DNA from: a virus
Reading direction: 5' to 3' (one strand)
Virus record (IMG/VR): IMGVR_UViG_3300042453_005121
Coordinates: 86,763 to 150,762 of that record
DNA length: 64,000 nucleotides
Both the position numbers and the translations under genes were made by a program. The notes under the pieces were generated by a model. The model did no database searches and was not told the origin of the DNA. It worked only from the letters and a program-made list of their open reading frames with translations. Positions 54,552-63,575 of this stretch are shown here, one piece after another (the first letter of the stretch is position 1; every line of letters starts with the position of its first letter).

Positions 54552-55748
54552 ATGCCAAGACGGATCGATCAAGACCACAAGGACTTCCAGGACGTCTATG
54601 GCGGCATAAGGCGCAGGGAACTCAGGAAGTACATCAAGAACGGAAGCATCTTCAGGAACAGGGGCAAGAACGGCAAGGTAGTCGTGACGATCCCCAAGAT
54701 AGACATCCCCCACATAGTCTACGGGGAGAACGACGAGGGGATCGGCAGGGGAAAGGGCGACAAGGGTGATGTAATAGGCCGAGATCCTCAAAAGGGGAAT
54801 GGAAAAGGCAATAAGGCAGGTCAGGACGAGGGCGACGGCATAGAAATCGCCGTGGACATGGAGGACGTCCTCAAGTTCATGCAGGAGGAGTTGGAACTCC
54901 CTGAGATGAAGCCGAAGCCGGGCGACACCTACGAGCAGGTCATAAAGAAATACAACAACATATCGCTCGTGGGTCCCGAGAGCCTTCGTCACAACGCGAG
55001 GACGCTCAAGCAGGCCCTCAAGAGACAGTGCGCAGACGGATCAATAAACAAACTTCATCAGATACCCGGCTTCGCGAACCCGGTCAGACTCATCACCCCC
55101 ATAAACAGCGACAAGAGGTATCGTCAGTTCAACGAGATAAAGATACCCTCGAGCAACGCCGTCATATTCTTCGCCCGAGACGGCTCCGCCAGCATGGATC
55201 AGTACAAGTGCGACGTGGTCAGTGACATGAGTTGGTGGATAGATGCATGGATCAGGAAGTTCTACGACAAGGTGGAAAGGGTCTACGTCTGGCACGACAC
55301 CGTGGCCAAGGAGGTGGACGAGAAGAAGTTTTACAAGTACAGGTATGGGGGCGGCACAACCTGTTCCACGGCCCTCAAACTCATATCAAAGATGTTTGAG
55401 AACAGGTATGATCCTGTCAAATGGAACATATATCTCTTCTACTTCACCGACGGCGAGAACTGGGACGATGACAATTCTGTCTTCGCCAGAACCCTCAAGG
55501 AGGAATTCTCCGCCAAGACAGTAAACATGGTTGGGATAACGCAAATACTCTCGTGGAATTATGAAAACAGCCTGAAGCAGTACGTTGACCAGAACTGCAA
55601 GGCCCCAAACATACGGACCGCCCAGGTCGGAACCATGCCAAATCCTATGACGGATGAGGAGAGGGACAAGCAAATCAAGAACGCGATCATGGACTTGCTC
55701 GGCAAGGGAAGATCAAGGGAAAACAACTACTGGCAGGTGATGGGATGA
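54552..55748 (+). CDS. yeaH: YeaH-like (DUF444) von Willebrand A-fold protein
   Basis: The 398-residue protein begins MPRRIDQDHKDFQDVYGGIRR as in YeaH. Basic and Gly-rich N-terminal half; C-terminal von Willebrand A-like domain with FFARDGSASM (MIDAS D-x-S-x-S near 211) and YFTDGENWDDD. In E. coli it is co-transcribed with yeaG and works with YcgB/SpoVR. The start follows the prkA stop by eight bases; the end overlaps spoVR by ATGA. Confidence 0.92.
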   Translation: MPRRIDQDHKDFQDVYGGIRRRELRKYIKNGSIFRNRGKNGKVVVTIPKIDIPHIVYGENDEGIGRGKGDKGDVIGRDPQKGNGKGNKAGQDEGDGIEIAVDMEDVLKFMQEELELPEMKPKPGDTYEQVIKKYNNISLVGPESLRHNARTLKQALKRQCADGSINKLHQIPGFANPVRLITPINSDKRYRQFNEIKIPSSNAVIFFARDGSASMDQYKCDVVSDMSWWIDAWIRKFYDKVERVYVWHDTVAKEVDEKKFYKYRYGGGTTCSTALKLISKMFENRYDPVKWNIYLFYFTDGENWDDDNSVFARTLKEEFSAKTVNMVGITQILSWNYENSLKQYVDQNCKAPNIRTAQVGTMPNPMTDEERDKQIKNAIMDLLGKGRSRENNYWQVMG

Positions 55749-58570
55749 ACCAGAACAAATTCATGCTCGGATCGCCCGTACTCATGGGCAACAATACTAT
55801 CCCCGGCGTTCCGATGCCAGAGGAGTTGAAGAGGCTTCTGCCCGAGATATTCAGGAGGGTGAGCGAATTCGGCTGCGACTTTCCACCCACCGTAGTTGAG
55901 ATGCTCACCTACGACGAGATCAGCGAAATCGCTGCGTATGGAGGATTCCCGGTTAGGTATCCGCACTGGAAATGGGGGATGGAGTACGAAGAACTTCAGC
56001 GCGGATATATGCACGGCATGCATAGGATATACGAGATGGTGGTCAACACAGACCCCTGTTACCTCTATTGCCTAGATTCAAACACGCTCCTTGACAACGT
56101 GACGGTGGTGGCCCACGCCCTAGGCCACGCCGATTTCTTCAAGAACAATATTTACTTCGCTAAGACGAGCCAGAACATGATGAACGAACTGGCCAACCAC
56201 GGCACGAGGATAAGGAAGTACATGAGCCGTTGGGGCAAGGAAAGGGTCACGGAGTTCATAGACTATGTGCTCCGCATAGAGACCCTGATAGATCCCTCCA
56301 AGGCTTGGCAACCCAAGCGGTACAAGGACAACATTCACCGGGACAGTAGGAAGTACCGCCATCCCAACCGTCTCAAGGTTGAGGATGGCCACGATTACAT
56401 GGAGGAGTACGTCAACACTGACGAGTGGATCAAGAAGCAGCACGAGCAGATAGAAAAGATAGAGGCGGCCGAGTACCTTGATATGTTCGTTGGTTCCACC
56501 AAGGACATAATGGGCTTCATAAGGGACAACGCTCCGCTCAAGCCATGGGAGAGCGACATCGTCTCCATGCTCTACGAGGAAAGCATGTATTTCGCGCCGC
56601 AGAGGATGACTAAGACAATTAATGAGGGCCATGCATGTGTAGGTCCCGAAACGCTTATAGCCACTGATGGCGGGCTTTTGACGGCACGAGAGTTGGTGGA
56701 GAATAAAATATCGTGCAATGTATCAGACGGCGAAACCAATAGAAAAGTCAGCAACTGGTTTATTTTTAAGGACAGGGATACCGTAGAAATAGAAACCAAA
56801 AGAGGCTACAGGATATTGGGTTCCGACAACCATAGAATTATGGATTCCAATGGCCAGTGGGTTTATCTTAAAGACATCAGAAAAAAACACGAAGTAAAGA
56901 TCGGCGTTTCTGATGTGTGGCCCCCAAAGATGGTCAGAATAAACTACAAAGAAGAAGAAAGGCTTACTACCTCCAAGATAAAGAAAATTCTTGGTTCAAG
57001 ATATTGGAAGTACAACTACTACCGAATGGGAATGCAGACCGACGAGCAGGCGGGATCAAAAGTTGTTGAGTTGAGCAAGTTGTTTGATGAGCAGTTCTCA
57101 AGAATGGGACAAACCCAACTGATTAGAAGAAAAAAAATTTCAATACCTTCATCGGTCACAGAAAGCCTCGCAAGTTTTCTTGGTTACATGATAGGAGACG
57201 GACACATTTCAGAATTGGGCAGGTCTCTAGGACTCACATCGGGAGACCTTGATCAAATTCAGGAATATGAACGCCTATTGAATTCTCTATTTGGATTGAC
57301 TAGCAAGAGAAAATGGGACGGCAGTTCAAAAAATGGAAGGTGGAGAATTTCGTGCTCTTCAAAAAGTCTTCAGGAATTCTTGAAAAGCCTTGGTTTTTTG
57401 ACCGGAAGGTGCGCAAGACAGAAGACAATACCCGAGTGCATTTTAAGGTCTCCAAAAAATGTGATGTCGGCATTCTTGCGTTCTTATTTTGACTGTGATG
57501 GCTATGCCGGCAAGGCAGGCGTCATATTGTCAACCTCTAGCGAAAAGATGGGAGAACAAGTTCAGACTATTCTTTTAAATTACGGCATATTGTGTAGCAG
57601 AAAGAGAGCGAAGTCTTGCGACAAGACCAAGATTCATATATGGCATGTTAGAATGGGCAGTTCGCAAGCCAAAAAATTCATGGAGCAAATTGGTTTCGGA
57701 TTGAAGAGAAAGCAAGACTCACTTTCAAAATATGTCAACGAAAGAAGATGGTTCGTAAAGGAAAAATGGTCCGACGAGGTTGTCTCAATCCGAAAAGGCA
57801 AGGAGACCGTATATGACATGACCGTGGACGAAACTCATCGCTATTCTGCCCACGGATTTATCAACCACAACAGCTGGGTTGACTACCACATAATAGCAAA
57901 ACAGGGGCTGAGCGGACTCGGACAGGAGCATGACAGTGCGGGCATCATAGAGTACGCCAAGCACAAGATGGGTGTTCTCGGGGGCAAGTACAGCATGAAC
58001 CCATACAAGCTCGGATTTAATCTTCTTTGCGACATAGAGGAACGTTGGGACAAGGGCAGGTTCGGTCGCGAGTGGGAGGAGTGCTCGGATGCGAGCAAGA
58101 AGCAGGATTGGGATTTGAAGCTCGGGCTCGGCAGAGAAAAGGTCTTCGAGGTCAGGAAACTATACAACGACCTAACGCTGATTATGGAATTTTTTACCCC
58201 CGAGTTCTGCGAGAAGTACGAGTTCTTCGAGTGGAAGAAGTATCCAAATGGGGAATATAAGATAGAGAGCAAGGACCCGCACAAGATCAAGGCCAAGCTT
58301 GTCTCTAGGCACATGAACGGTGGTCTTCCCGAGATCAGGCTCATGGATCCGAATCACAGGGGCAAGGGCATAATGCTGCTCCAGCACAAGTGGACCGGAC
58401 GCCCACTTCACGAGTCCTATGTGGGTCCAGTCCTTGAATCGTTGCGTCGTTTGTGGAAGAACGACGTTCATCTCGTCACTGGGGACAGGTCGGGTCGTGA
58501 GACGGTCTACAGGTGCCGTGGGGATTCCTGCGAGGTGGATATGGTCCCGAGGGAGGAATACGGCTCCTGA
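55745..58570 (+). CDS. spoVR: SpoVR/YcgB-like protein interrupted by an intein
   Basis: Without the intein the protein has 529 residues, close to E. coli YcgB (510). It contains HWKWGMEYEEL near 74, TVVAHALGHADFF with the conserved His cluster near 120-132, and the TINEG-H-A...-W motif around the intein. The final part shows LRRLWKNDVHL. SpoVR proteins act in spore cortex formation in Bacillus and in stress in enterobacteria with unknown chemistry. Third gene of the prkA-yeaH-spoVR operon; a strong terminator follows. Confidence 0.92.
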   Translation: MNQNKFMLGSPVLMGNNTIPGVPMPEELKRLLPEIFRRVSEFGCDFPPTVVEMLTYDEISEIAAYGGFPVRYPHWKWGMEYEELQRGYMHGMHRIYEMVVNTDPCYLYCLDSNTLLDNVTVVAHALGHADFFKNNIYFAKTSQNMMNELANHGTRIRKYMSRWGKERVTEFIDYVLRIETLIDPSKAWQPKRYKDNIHRDSRKYRHPNRLKVEDGHDYMEEYVNTDEWIKKQHEQIEKIEAAEYLDMFVGSTKDIMGFIRDNAPLKPWESDIVSMLYEESMYFAPQRMTKTINEGHACVGPETLIATDGGLLTARELVENKISCNVSDGETNRKVSNWFIFKDRDTVEIETKRGYRILGSDNHRIMDSNGQWVYLKDIRKKHEVKIGVSDVWPPKMVRINYKEEERLTTSKIKKILGSRYWKYNYYRMGMQTDEQAGSKVVELSKLFDEQFSRMGQTQLIRRKKISIPSSVTESLASFLGYMIGDGHISELGRSLGLTSGDLDQIQEYERLLNSLFGLTSKRKWDGSSKNGRWRISCSSKSLQEFLKSLGFLTGRCARQKTIPECILRSPKNVMSAFLRSYFDCDGYAGKAGVILSTSSEKMGEQVQTILLNYGILCSRKRAKSCDKTKIHIWHVRMGSSQAKKFMEQIGFGLKRKQDSLSKYVNERRWFVKEKWSDEVVSIRKGKETVYDMTVDETHRYSAHGFINHNSWVDYHIIAKQGLSGLGQEHDSAGIIEYAKHKMGVLGGKYSMNPYKLGFNLLCDIEERWDKGRFGREWEECSDASKKQDWDLKLGLGREKVFEVRKLYNDLTLIMEFFTPEFCEKYEFFEWKKYPNGEYKIESKDPHKIKAKLVSRHMNGGLPEIRLMDPNHRGKGIMLLQHKWTGRPLHESYVGPVLESLRRLWKNDVHLVTGDRSGRETVYRCRGDSCEVDMVPREEYGS
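56636..57871 (+). mobile_element. Class 1 intein with LAGLIDADG endonuclease, in SpoVR
   Basis: A 412-residue in-frame insertion sits between A297 and Ser of the conserved TINEGxA-x-W region. It starts with Cys (CVGPETLIATDGG) and ends FINHN, followed by Ser+1, so standard class 1 splicing residues are complete. Block B SDNHRIM is present, and both LAGLIDADG helices (LGYMIGDGHIS; SYFDCDGYAGK) look intact. It is unlike the UvsW intein in mechanism class and sequence. Confidence 0.92.
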
Positions 58571-58582
58571 AATTGCGAAAAA

Positions 58583-58603
58583 CCCTTATTTTAAGGGCTT
58601 TTT
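58583..58603 (+). terminator. Rho-independent terminator after spoVR
   Basis: CCCTTA (58583-58588) pairs with TAAGGG (58592-58597) over a TTT loop, followed by C and five T residues. Confidence 0.65.
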
Positions 58604-58673
58604 GGGTTGGTTTTTTGCCTGTCGGCGGGGCTAAATATGGTGTCATTTCCACTAGACTAATACGTGGTGCACC

Positions 58674-59360
58674 ATGAATTCAATCACGAAGAGAAGTGTA
58701 TCAGTAGAACAGCTGATAAGCGAGATACACAACCACCACATCAACAATCTTAATCGTGAGATATACCTCCACGGGTACGTGGACGCCGAGGAGGAACCGG
58801 GCGTGGAGTACAGGATGGCCACGTCCTTCGTGAAGAACCTGCACATATTGGAGTGCCAGAACAGTCAGAACATACTTGTTCACATGCATACGATCGGCGG
58901 AAACTGGAGCGACGGCATGGCCATATTCAACGCCATAAGGTTGTCTAAGGCTCCTATGACGATACTCGGATACGCCCAGGCGAGCAGCATGAGTGGCATA
59001 GTGTTTCAGGCAGCCGACAAGAGGGTTCTGATGCCGGACTGCGAGATGATGATTCACCACGGTTCCATATCTCTTGAGGACAACACCATGGCCGCCAAGA
59101 GTGCGATAGACCAGAACGAGAGGAACTGCAAGAGGATGCTTGAGGTTTTCGCTGAGCGGGCCGTCCATGGCAAGTATTTCAAGGACAGGAAGTTCAGTTT
59201 GAGGAAGGTCAACAACTTTATAGACCAGAAGATAAAGCAGGTCGGCGACTGGTATCTCATGCCGGACGAGGCTGTGTACTATGGCTTGGCAGACGGGATT
59301 CTCGGCGAGAAGGGTTTTGAGAACATGTCAAAAATCAGGGGTGGAAGGAAGAGTAAATGA
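58674..59360 (+). CDS. ClpP-family protease
   Basis: The 228-residue protein has the ClpP fold motifs: HMHTIGGNWSDGMAI, the nucleophile Ser105 in AQASSMSG, His128 in MMIHHGS, and Asp in GDWYLMPDEAVYYGLAD. It has a longer N terminus and an MVSxx-free opening compared with E. coli ClpP. Phage ClpP-like proteases may process head proteins or redirect host proteolysis. The downstream end is basic (RGGRKSK). Confidence 0.85.
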   Translation: MNSITKRSVSVEQLISEIHNHHINNLNREIYLHGYVDAEEEPGVEYRMATSFVKNLHILECQNSQNILVHMHTIGGNWSDGMAIFNAIRLSKAPMTILGYAQASSMSGIVFQAADKRVLMPDCEMMIHHGSISLEDNTMAAKSAIDQNERNCKRMLEVFAERAVHGKYFKDRKFSLRKVNNFIDQKIKQVGDWYLMPDEAVYYGLADGILGEKGFENMSKIRGGRKSK

Positions 59361-59430
59361 TGTTGAATGTTCTCTTTTAATTTATTCGGTTTTTTGTTAA
59401 ATTGAATCAAACAAACAGAAAGGTGTAGAA

Positions 59431-59646
59431 ATGAACGAGCATGAGTTGTTGCTTTCCGAGGAATTCGCCGCATTTTCCCAAGCGGTCGCCGCCGTCCACG
59501 AGGAGAAGAAGGTCTTGGAGGAGGATTTCAAGAAGCACTTTGAGGAATACAAATCTAGGAAGAAGGAACTTGAGTCCAAGGTGGCTCAGGCTAGTTCCAA
59601 GTGGGAAGAATGGAAATCGTCCCAAATCTCTAAGAAAGACAAGTGA
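59431..59646 (+). CDS. Small coiled-coil protein
   Basis: The 71-residue protein is a charged helix (EEKKVLEEDFKKHFEEY) with a basic end. AAAGGTG precedes the ATG. It directly precedes the DNA methyltransferase by six bases, so it may be a partner, but no family is recognised. Confidence 0.55.
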   Translation: MNEHELLLSEEFAAFSQAVAAVHEEKKVLEEDFKKHFEEYKSRKKELESKVAQASSKWEEWKSSQISKKDK

Positions 59647-59652
59647 CGACCG

Positions 59653-61221
59653 ATGAGGGCGATTGATCTTTATTCCGGCGTTGGAGGATGGTCTCTCGGT
59701 CTTTCCATGGCCGGAGTCTCTGTGGAATCATCCTATGAATGGTGGGGTAAGGCCAATCTCACAAATGAGAGGAACAACGGCCACAAGATCGTGATGGCCG
59801 ACGTGAGGGGACTTCCTTTGTCTGGATTTCCTCAGGCGGACATTGTCGTCGGCAGCCCGCCCTGCACTCAGTTTTCTCTCGCCAACAGGGGAGGCAAGGG
59901 AAACATACTAGAAGGCCTCAAGGACGTGGAGAAGTTTCTGGAGGTCGTGGAAGCCGTCGGGCCTAGGTTTTGGGCCATGGAGAACATTCCCCGCCTCGCC
60001 GCCATCATGAGAAGCGAACTCAATCAGGGCGGCGTCCTGCACAGGTTCTGCGGTTTGAATCCGACCATACTTGTCTTGGATGCCAGTGAGTGGGGCGTAC
60101 CCCAACGAAGGCAGCGGTGCATAATAGGGAATTTTAATTCCGATCTGCTCCTAGCCTACAGGGATAAATCAATTTCTAGGACCTTAGGATGCGTTCTAAG
60201 GGCCCTTTCTTCGCCGTTGGCCCACGACCCCGTTTACGGCACAGAAATCCCTCAGGAAGCCCTTGTTGACCACGAGAAAGAGTTGTCTCTCTCTTGGGAG
60301 GAGGAAAGGATCAACAGGGAGACCAAGACCCACCATCCCGTCTACAACAATATGTCTTTTCCCGACCGTCTGGACAGGCCTTCTAGGACCGTCACGGCCA
60401 CCTGCACGAGGGTGTCAAGGGAGAGCATAGTCGTTCCTGAGGGGGACGGCTTCAGGCGTCTTAGCCTACGCGAACGTGCGTGCCTTCAGTCTTTTCCTGT
60501 GGCCTATCAGTTCTACGGCGACACTCACCCGCAGAAGCAGAAGATGATAGGCAACGCCATTCCGCCGCTTCTTTCCTATCACATAGCCCACGCCATGCTC
60601 GGGACCCTGACGGACGATCTTCCTTCTCCGTCCGAGTCAATCAAAAATTTTGTTCCGCCTTCCGCTCCCAAGGCCACCCGTCCCGACAAGCCCGGCTATT
60701 CATTCGCCATCGATAGAAAATTCAGGGCGGCTATACCGGGGTTGAGGTTCAAGAGCGGTGTCCGTTTTGAACTTTCCAATTCTTTTCCCGGTCCCGAATG
60801 GTCCATCAAATTCTTTTATGGAAATTCCAAGAATATAAAAGAAATCATTCTGGGCTCTGGTCTATTGGGGGAGATCAAGAGCGTGGAAGGAACGGGAGTG
60901 TGTGTTTCCAAGGCCACCAACGCCCTTTTTGAAATTGGTGGAATTATGGATTCTTTGGACCCGGTTGGACTCCAAGGAGCATGGAGCCACACCCGTGAAT
61001 ACAAGCATCCTTATGAATTGGTGGACTCCTTGGGTCGTGCGGTGGAACTTTTCATGAGCGAGGACGAGGGAATCGCCGAATCGGTCGTTTCCGGAATCAT
61101 GGCATCAAGGAACAATCCTCAGGGATGCAAGAAGGTAATAAGGCACGCCAAGGCCGTTTTCTCTGGGCTTTTGATTGGTTCAATTTTCAACGATACTATA
61201 AGTCAATTACCCACCCCCTAA
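59653..61221 (+). CDS. DNA (cytosine-5) methyltransferase with C-terminal extension
   Basis: The 522-residue protein has C5-methyltransferase motifs: DLYSGVGGWSLGL (I), the catalytic GSPPCTQFS (Cys71), AMENIP (VI), ASEWGVPQRRQR (VIII) and GNAIPPLLSYHI (X). The target-recognition region between is variable. About 180 residues past motif X form an extra domain without a recognised match. It would methylate cytosines in phage DNA, perhaps to evade host restriction. No partner restriction enzyme is in the window. Confidence 0.88.
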   Translation: MRAIDLYSGVGGWSLGLSMAGVSVESSYEWWGKANLTNERNNGHKIVMADVRGLPLSGFPQADIVVGSPPCTQFSLANRGGKGNILEGLKDVEKFLEVVEAVGPRFWAMENIPRLAAIMRSELNQGGVLHRFCGLNPTILVLDASEWGVPQRRQRCIIGNFNSDLLLAYRDKSISRTLGCVLRALSSPLAHDPVYGTEIPQEALVDHEKELSLSWEEERINRETKTHHPVYNNMSFPDRLDRPSRTVTATCTRVSRESIVVPEGDGFRRLSLRERACLQSFPVAYQFYGDTHPQKQKMIGNAIPPLLSYHIAHAMLGTLTDDLPSPSESIKNFVPPSAPKATRPDKPGYSFAIDRKFRAAIPGLRFKSGVRFELSNSFPGPEWSIKFFYGNSKNIKEIILGSGLLGEIKSVEGTGVCVSKATNALFEIGGIMDSLDPVGLQGAWSHTREYKHPYELVDSLGRAVELFMSEDEGIAESVVSGIMASRNNPQGCKKVIRHAKAVFSGLLIGSIFNDTISQLPTP

Positions 61222-61249
61222 AGGGACTGGGTTTCCTTGCCGGATTCAG

Positions 61250-62803
61250 ATGAAGACAATAAGCGGAAATCACACATCAATTCTTCAACTTGACGACTTT
61301 TCTTCCGTCGTCGCGTTCATGCTTCTGGAGCATTTGGATGAGGAGGCGAGGTCCGGCGAGTTGTTCGTCGTCGGACGCCACTCGAGGCGTAATCCCGAAT
61401 CAATAAGACAGTTGTTTCCGGACAAGAAGATCATTGCCTACCAATCAAAACAGATGATGGGGCTGGGCGACTGGAGAAATGTGAAGTTGACCATTGAAAA
61501 TCTTCGTGGTTACGACGAAGTTTGGGACTGCGATCCGATCAATGCTCATTTCCTAGCCCAACGGGGCATTGTGGTTCACAATGTATTTCCTTTTGTTCAC
61601 GCGTCTTGTCTTGAGAAGATAGAATCAAAAGATCATCCGAGCATAGATGTCCTTTTCTATGGAGAAATGACCGACAGAAGAAGCGAGGCTATAGCAAGAC
61701 TCCAGAAAAATTGCCCTAATCTTCGTATGGTTTGGGTCCGGGGCGATCCGGACTTGGACAGGTACATATCGGATTCCAAGGTCGTTCTGAACATACACGC
61801 TTTTGAGCCTTGGAACAGGCAGGAGCAGGCGAGAATTTTTTATCCTTTGATAAACGGGAAGACCGTCGTTTCGGAACCCAGTCAACACGAGCACTTTTCC
61901 GATCTGATCATCCGGTCTGATTTGGAGAGCATGCCTTCGGTCTTGAATTCCGTGTGTTCTTCTGACCTTTGGAGATCGTTCGGAAAATTGGCTTCGGTCA
62001 ATTTCAAGAAAAAGAACGTGCGGGAGGCTCCGGCCGCGTCTCCTTTGAAGACTCCATGCAGTCCCGATTTGGGAGACAGAAATGTATTTATTTATTGGGT
62101 TGGATATGAATATAAACTCATATCAATCTTGAGGAATCTAATTTATCTTCATTCAAATAACGGCGTAGGTTATAAAGTACACTTTATAAACGACAAAAAT
62201 GTATCAAACTACACATCAACACCGCACTATTTTCACAAATTGAATCCGGCTCATCAGGCTGATTTTGTAAGGGTAAATGTGATTTGCGATTATGGTGGAA
62301 TATGGCTTGATAGCGACGCCGTGGTGATGTCTTCTATTGATCCCCTATTTGATATGATTGATGAAAAAAATGGATTTTTTGTCGTTGAAAATAATTTGAA
62401 CTTATGTAACGGCATATTCGGCAGTAAGAAAAATACCGAATGCATGAAGAGATGGCGATCGGAAATGATAAAAATTACAGATCGCAAGATGCAAAATCTC
62501 AATTGGACAGAAATAGACAACCAATTATTGGATAGGATGTATTATACCGAACCCAAGTTGTATGACGACTACAATATAATGAAAGGATTGGACTCAATAT
62601 ATCCAGTTAATTGGGACAAGTGTGTTGATGAATTCATAAGATCACCATATTCAAATTACACAAAAATATTACGCGACTTCCAGCCTGTCATAATGCTGGT
62701 AAATAGTGTTTACAAGGAATTAGAGTCATTTGAAATCAATGATATATATGAAAAAACTCCTTTGGGTTACTTTTTGAAAAAGTCATACAAGAGCATTACA
62801 TGA
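61250..62803 (+). CDS. Two-domain glycosyltransferase (N-terminal GT-B-like, C-terminal GT32-like)
   Basis: The 517-residue protein ends in a GT32/OCH1-like domain (about 285-517): QADFVRVNVICDYGGIWLDSD with its DxD motif, and GFFVVENNL. The N-terminal ~260 residues look like a GT-B half: DVLFYGEM, RMVWVRGDPD, and RIFYPLINGKTVVSEPSQ. A Lys/Pro-rich linker near 270 joins them. Base composition drops toward AT in the second half, so the two parts may have separate origins. The stop overlaps the next ATG. Confidence 0.78.
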   Translation: MKTISGNHTSILQLDDFSSVVAFMLLEHLDEEARSGELFVVGRHSRRNPESIRQLFPDKKIIAYQSKQMMGLGDWRNVKLTIENLRGYDEVWDCDPINAHFLAQRGIVVHNVFPFVHASCLEKIESKDHPSIDVLFYGEMTDRRSEAIARLQKNCPNLRMVWVRGDPDLDRYISDSKVVLNIHAFEPWNRQEQARIFYPLINGKTVVSEPSQHEHFSDLIIRSDLESMPSVLNSVCSSDLWRSFGKLASVNFKKKNVREAPAASPLKTPCSPDLGDRNVFIYWVGYEYKLISILRNLIYLHSNNGVGYKVHFINDKNVSNYTSTPHYFHKLNPAHQADFVRVNVICDYGGIWLDSDAVVMSSIDPLFDMIDEKNGFFVVENNLNLCNGIFGSKKNTECMKRWRSEMIKITDRKMQNLNWTEIDNQLLDRMYYTEPKLYDDYNIMKGLDSIYPVNWDKCVDEFIRSPYSNYTKILRDFQPVIMLVNSVYKELESFEINDIYEKTPLGYFLKKSYKSIT

Positions 62804-63519
62804 AGATACATCTTTACGCTGTTGCTTGGAATGAAGAGTTCATGATGCCGTTTTTTATGAGGCATTATGCAAAATTTTGTGAAAAAATAATTATTTACGA
62901 CAACGAATCTACTGACGGGACTGCAGAAATAGTGGAAAAAATGGGCGGAGAAATACGAACGTGGTCTAGCAACAATAAACTTGATGATTCAATGTACTTG
63001 GAGATAAAAAACAATGCATATAAAAAATCCAGAGGGTCGGCGGATTGGGTGATTGTGTGCGACAGTGACGAATTTATATATCATCCAAATTTAGTGAATC
63101 TGCTTAGTGAGTACAAGTCTATGGGAATAAATTTCCCCAAGACGGAGGGCTATGAGATGATTCCGAATTGCTTCATAGAAAAGGATTGTGATTTGGTTGA
63201 TAATTACAAATATGGATCAAGATATGTCAATCTTGATAAACGTGCTATATTCAATCCCAATCTGGAAATCAAATATGGTCCCGGATGTCATTCTTCAAAC
63301 ACTCCTGAATTGGCCGTCCAAAGCGAGAATGCCGACATCAAGATTTTGCATTACAAATACCTGAACCCGAATTACTTAATACTCAGACACAAATTGTTGG
63401 GCTCAAGACTGAGCGATAGTAATATTCAGCATAATTGGGGCGTGCAATACACGTGGAACGAAGAAATAATGAAAAAAAGATACAATGAAATATTGTCCAT
63501 TAGGTCAAAAGTCATATGA
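62800..63519 (+). CDS. GT2/GT92-like glycosyltransferase
   Basis: This 239-residue protein begins YAVAWNEEFMMPFFMRHY, has IIIYDNESTDGT (first GT-A strand) and VCDSDEF as DxD near 88, and ends with basic residues. Such single-domain enzymes are common beside sugar-nucleotide genes. ATGA overlap with the previous glycosyltransferase. Sequence is AT-rich compared with the replication genes, suggesting recent acquisition. Sugar unknown. Confidence 0.8.
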   Translation: MKIHLYAVAWNEEFMMPFFMRHYAKFCEKIIIYDNESTDGTAEIVEKMGGEIRTWSSNNKLDDSMYLEIKNNAYKKSRGSADWVIVCDSDEFIYHPNLVNLLSEYKSMGINFPKTEGYEMIPNCFIEKDCDLVDNYKYGSRYVNLDKRAIFNPNLEIKYGPGCHSSNTPELAVQSENADIKILHYKYLNPNYLILRHKLLGSRLSDSNIQHNWGVQYTWNEEIMKKRYNEILSIRSKVI

Positions 63520-63575
63520 ATCTCTGCGGTCTTGATGACATTGCAATTTATATTTTTTTTCATACAATTTAGATT

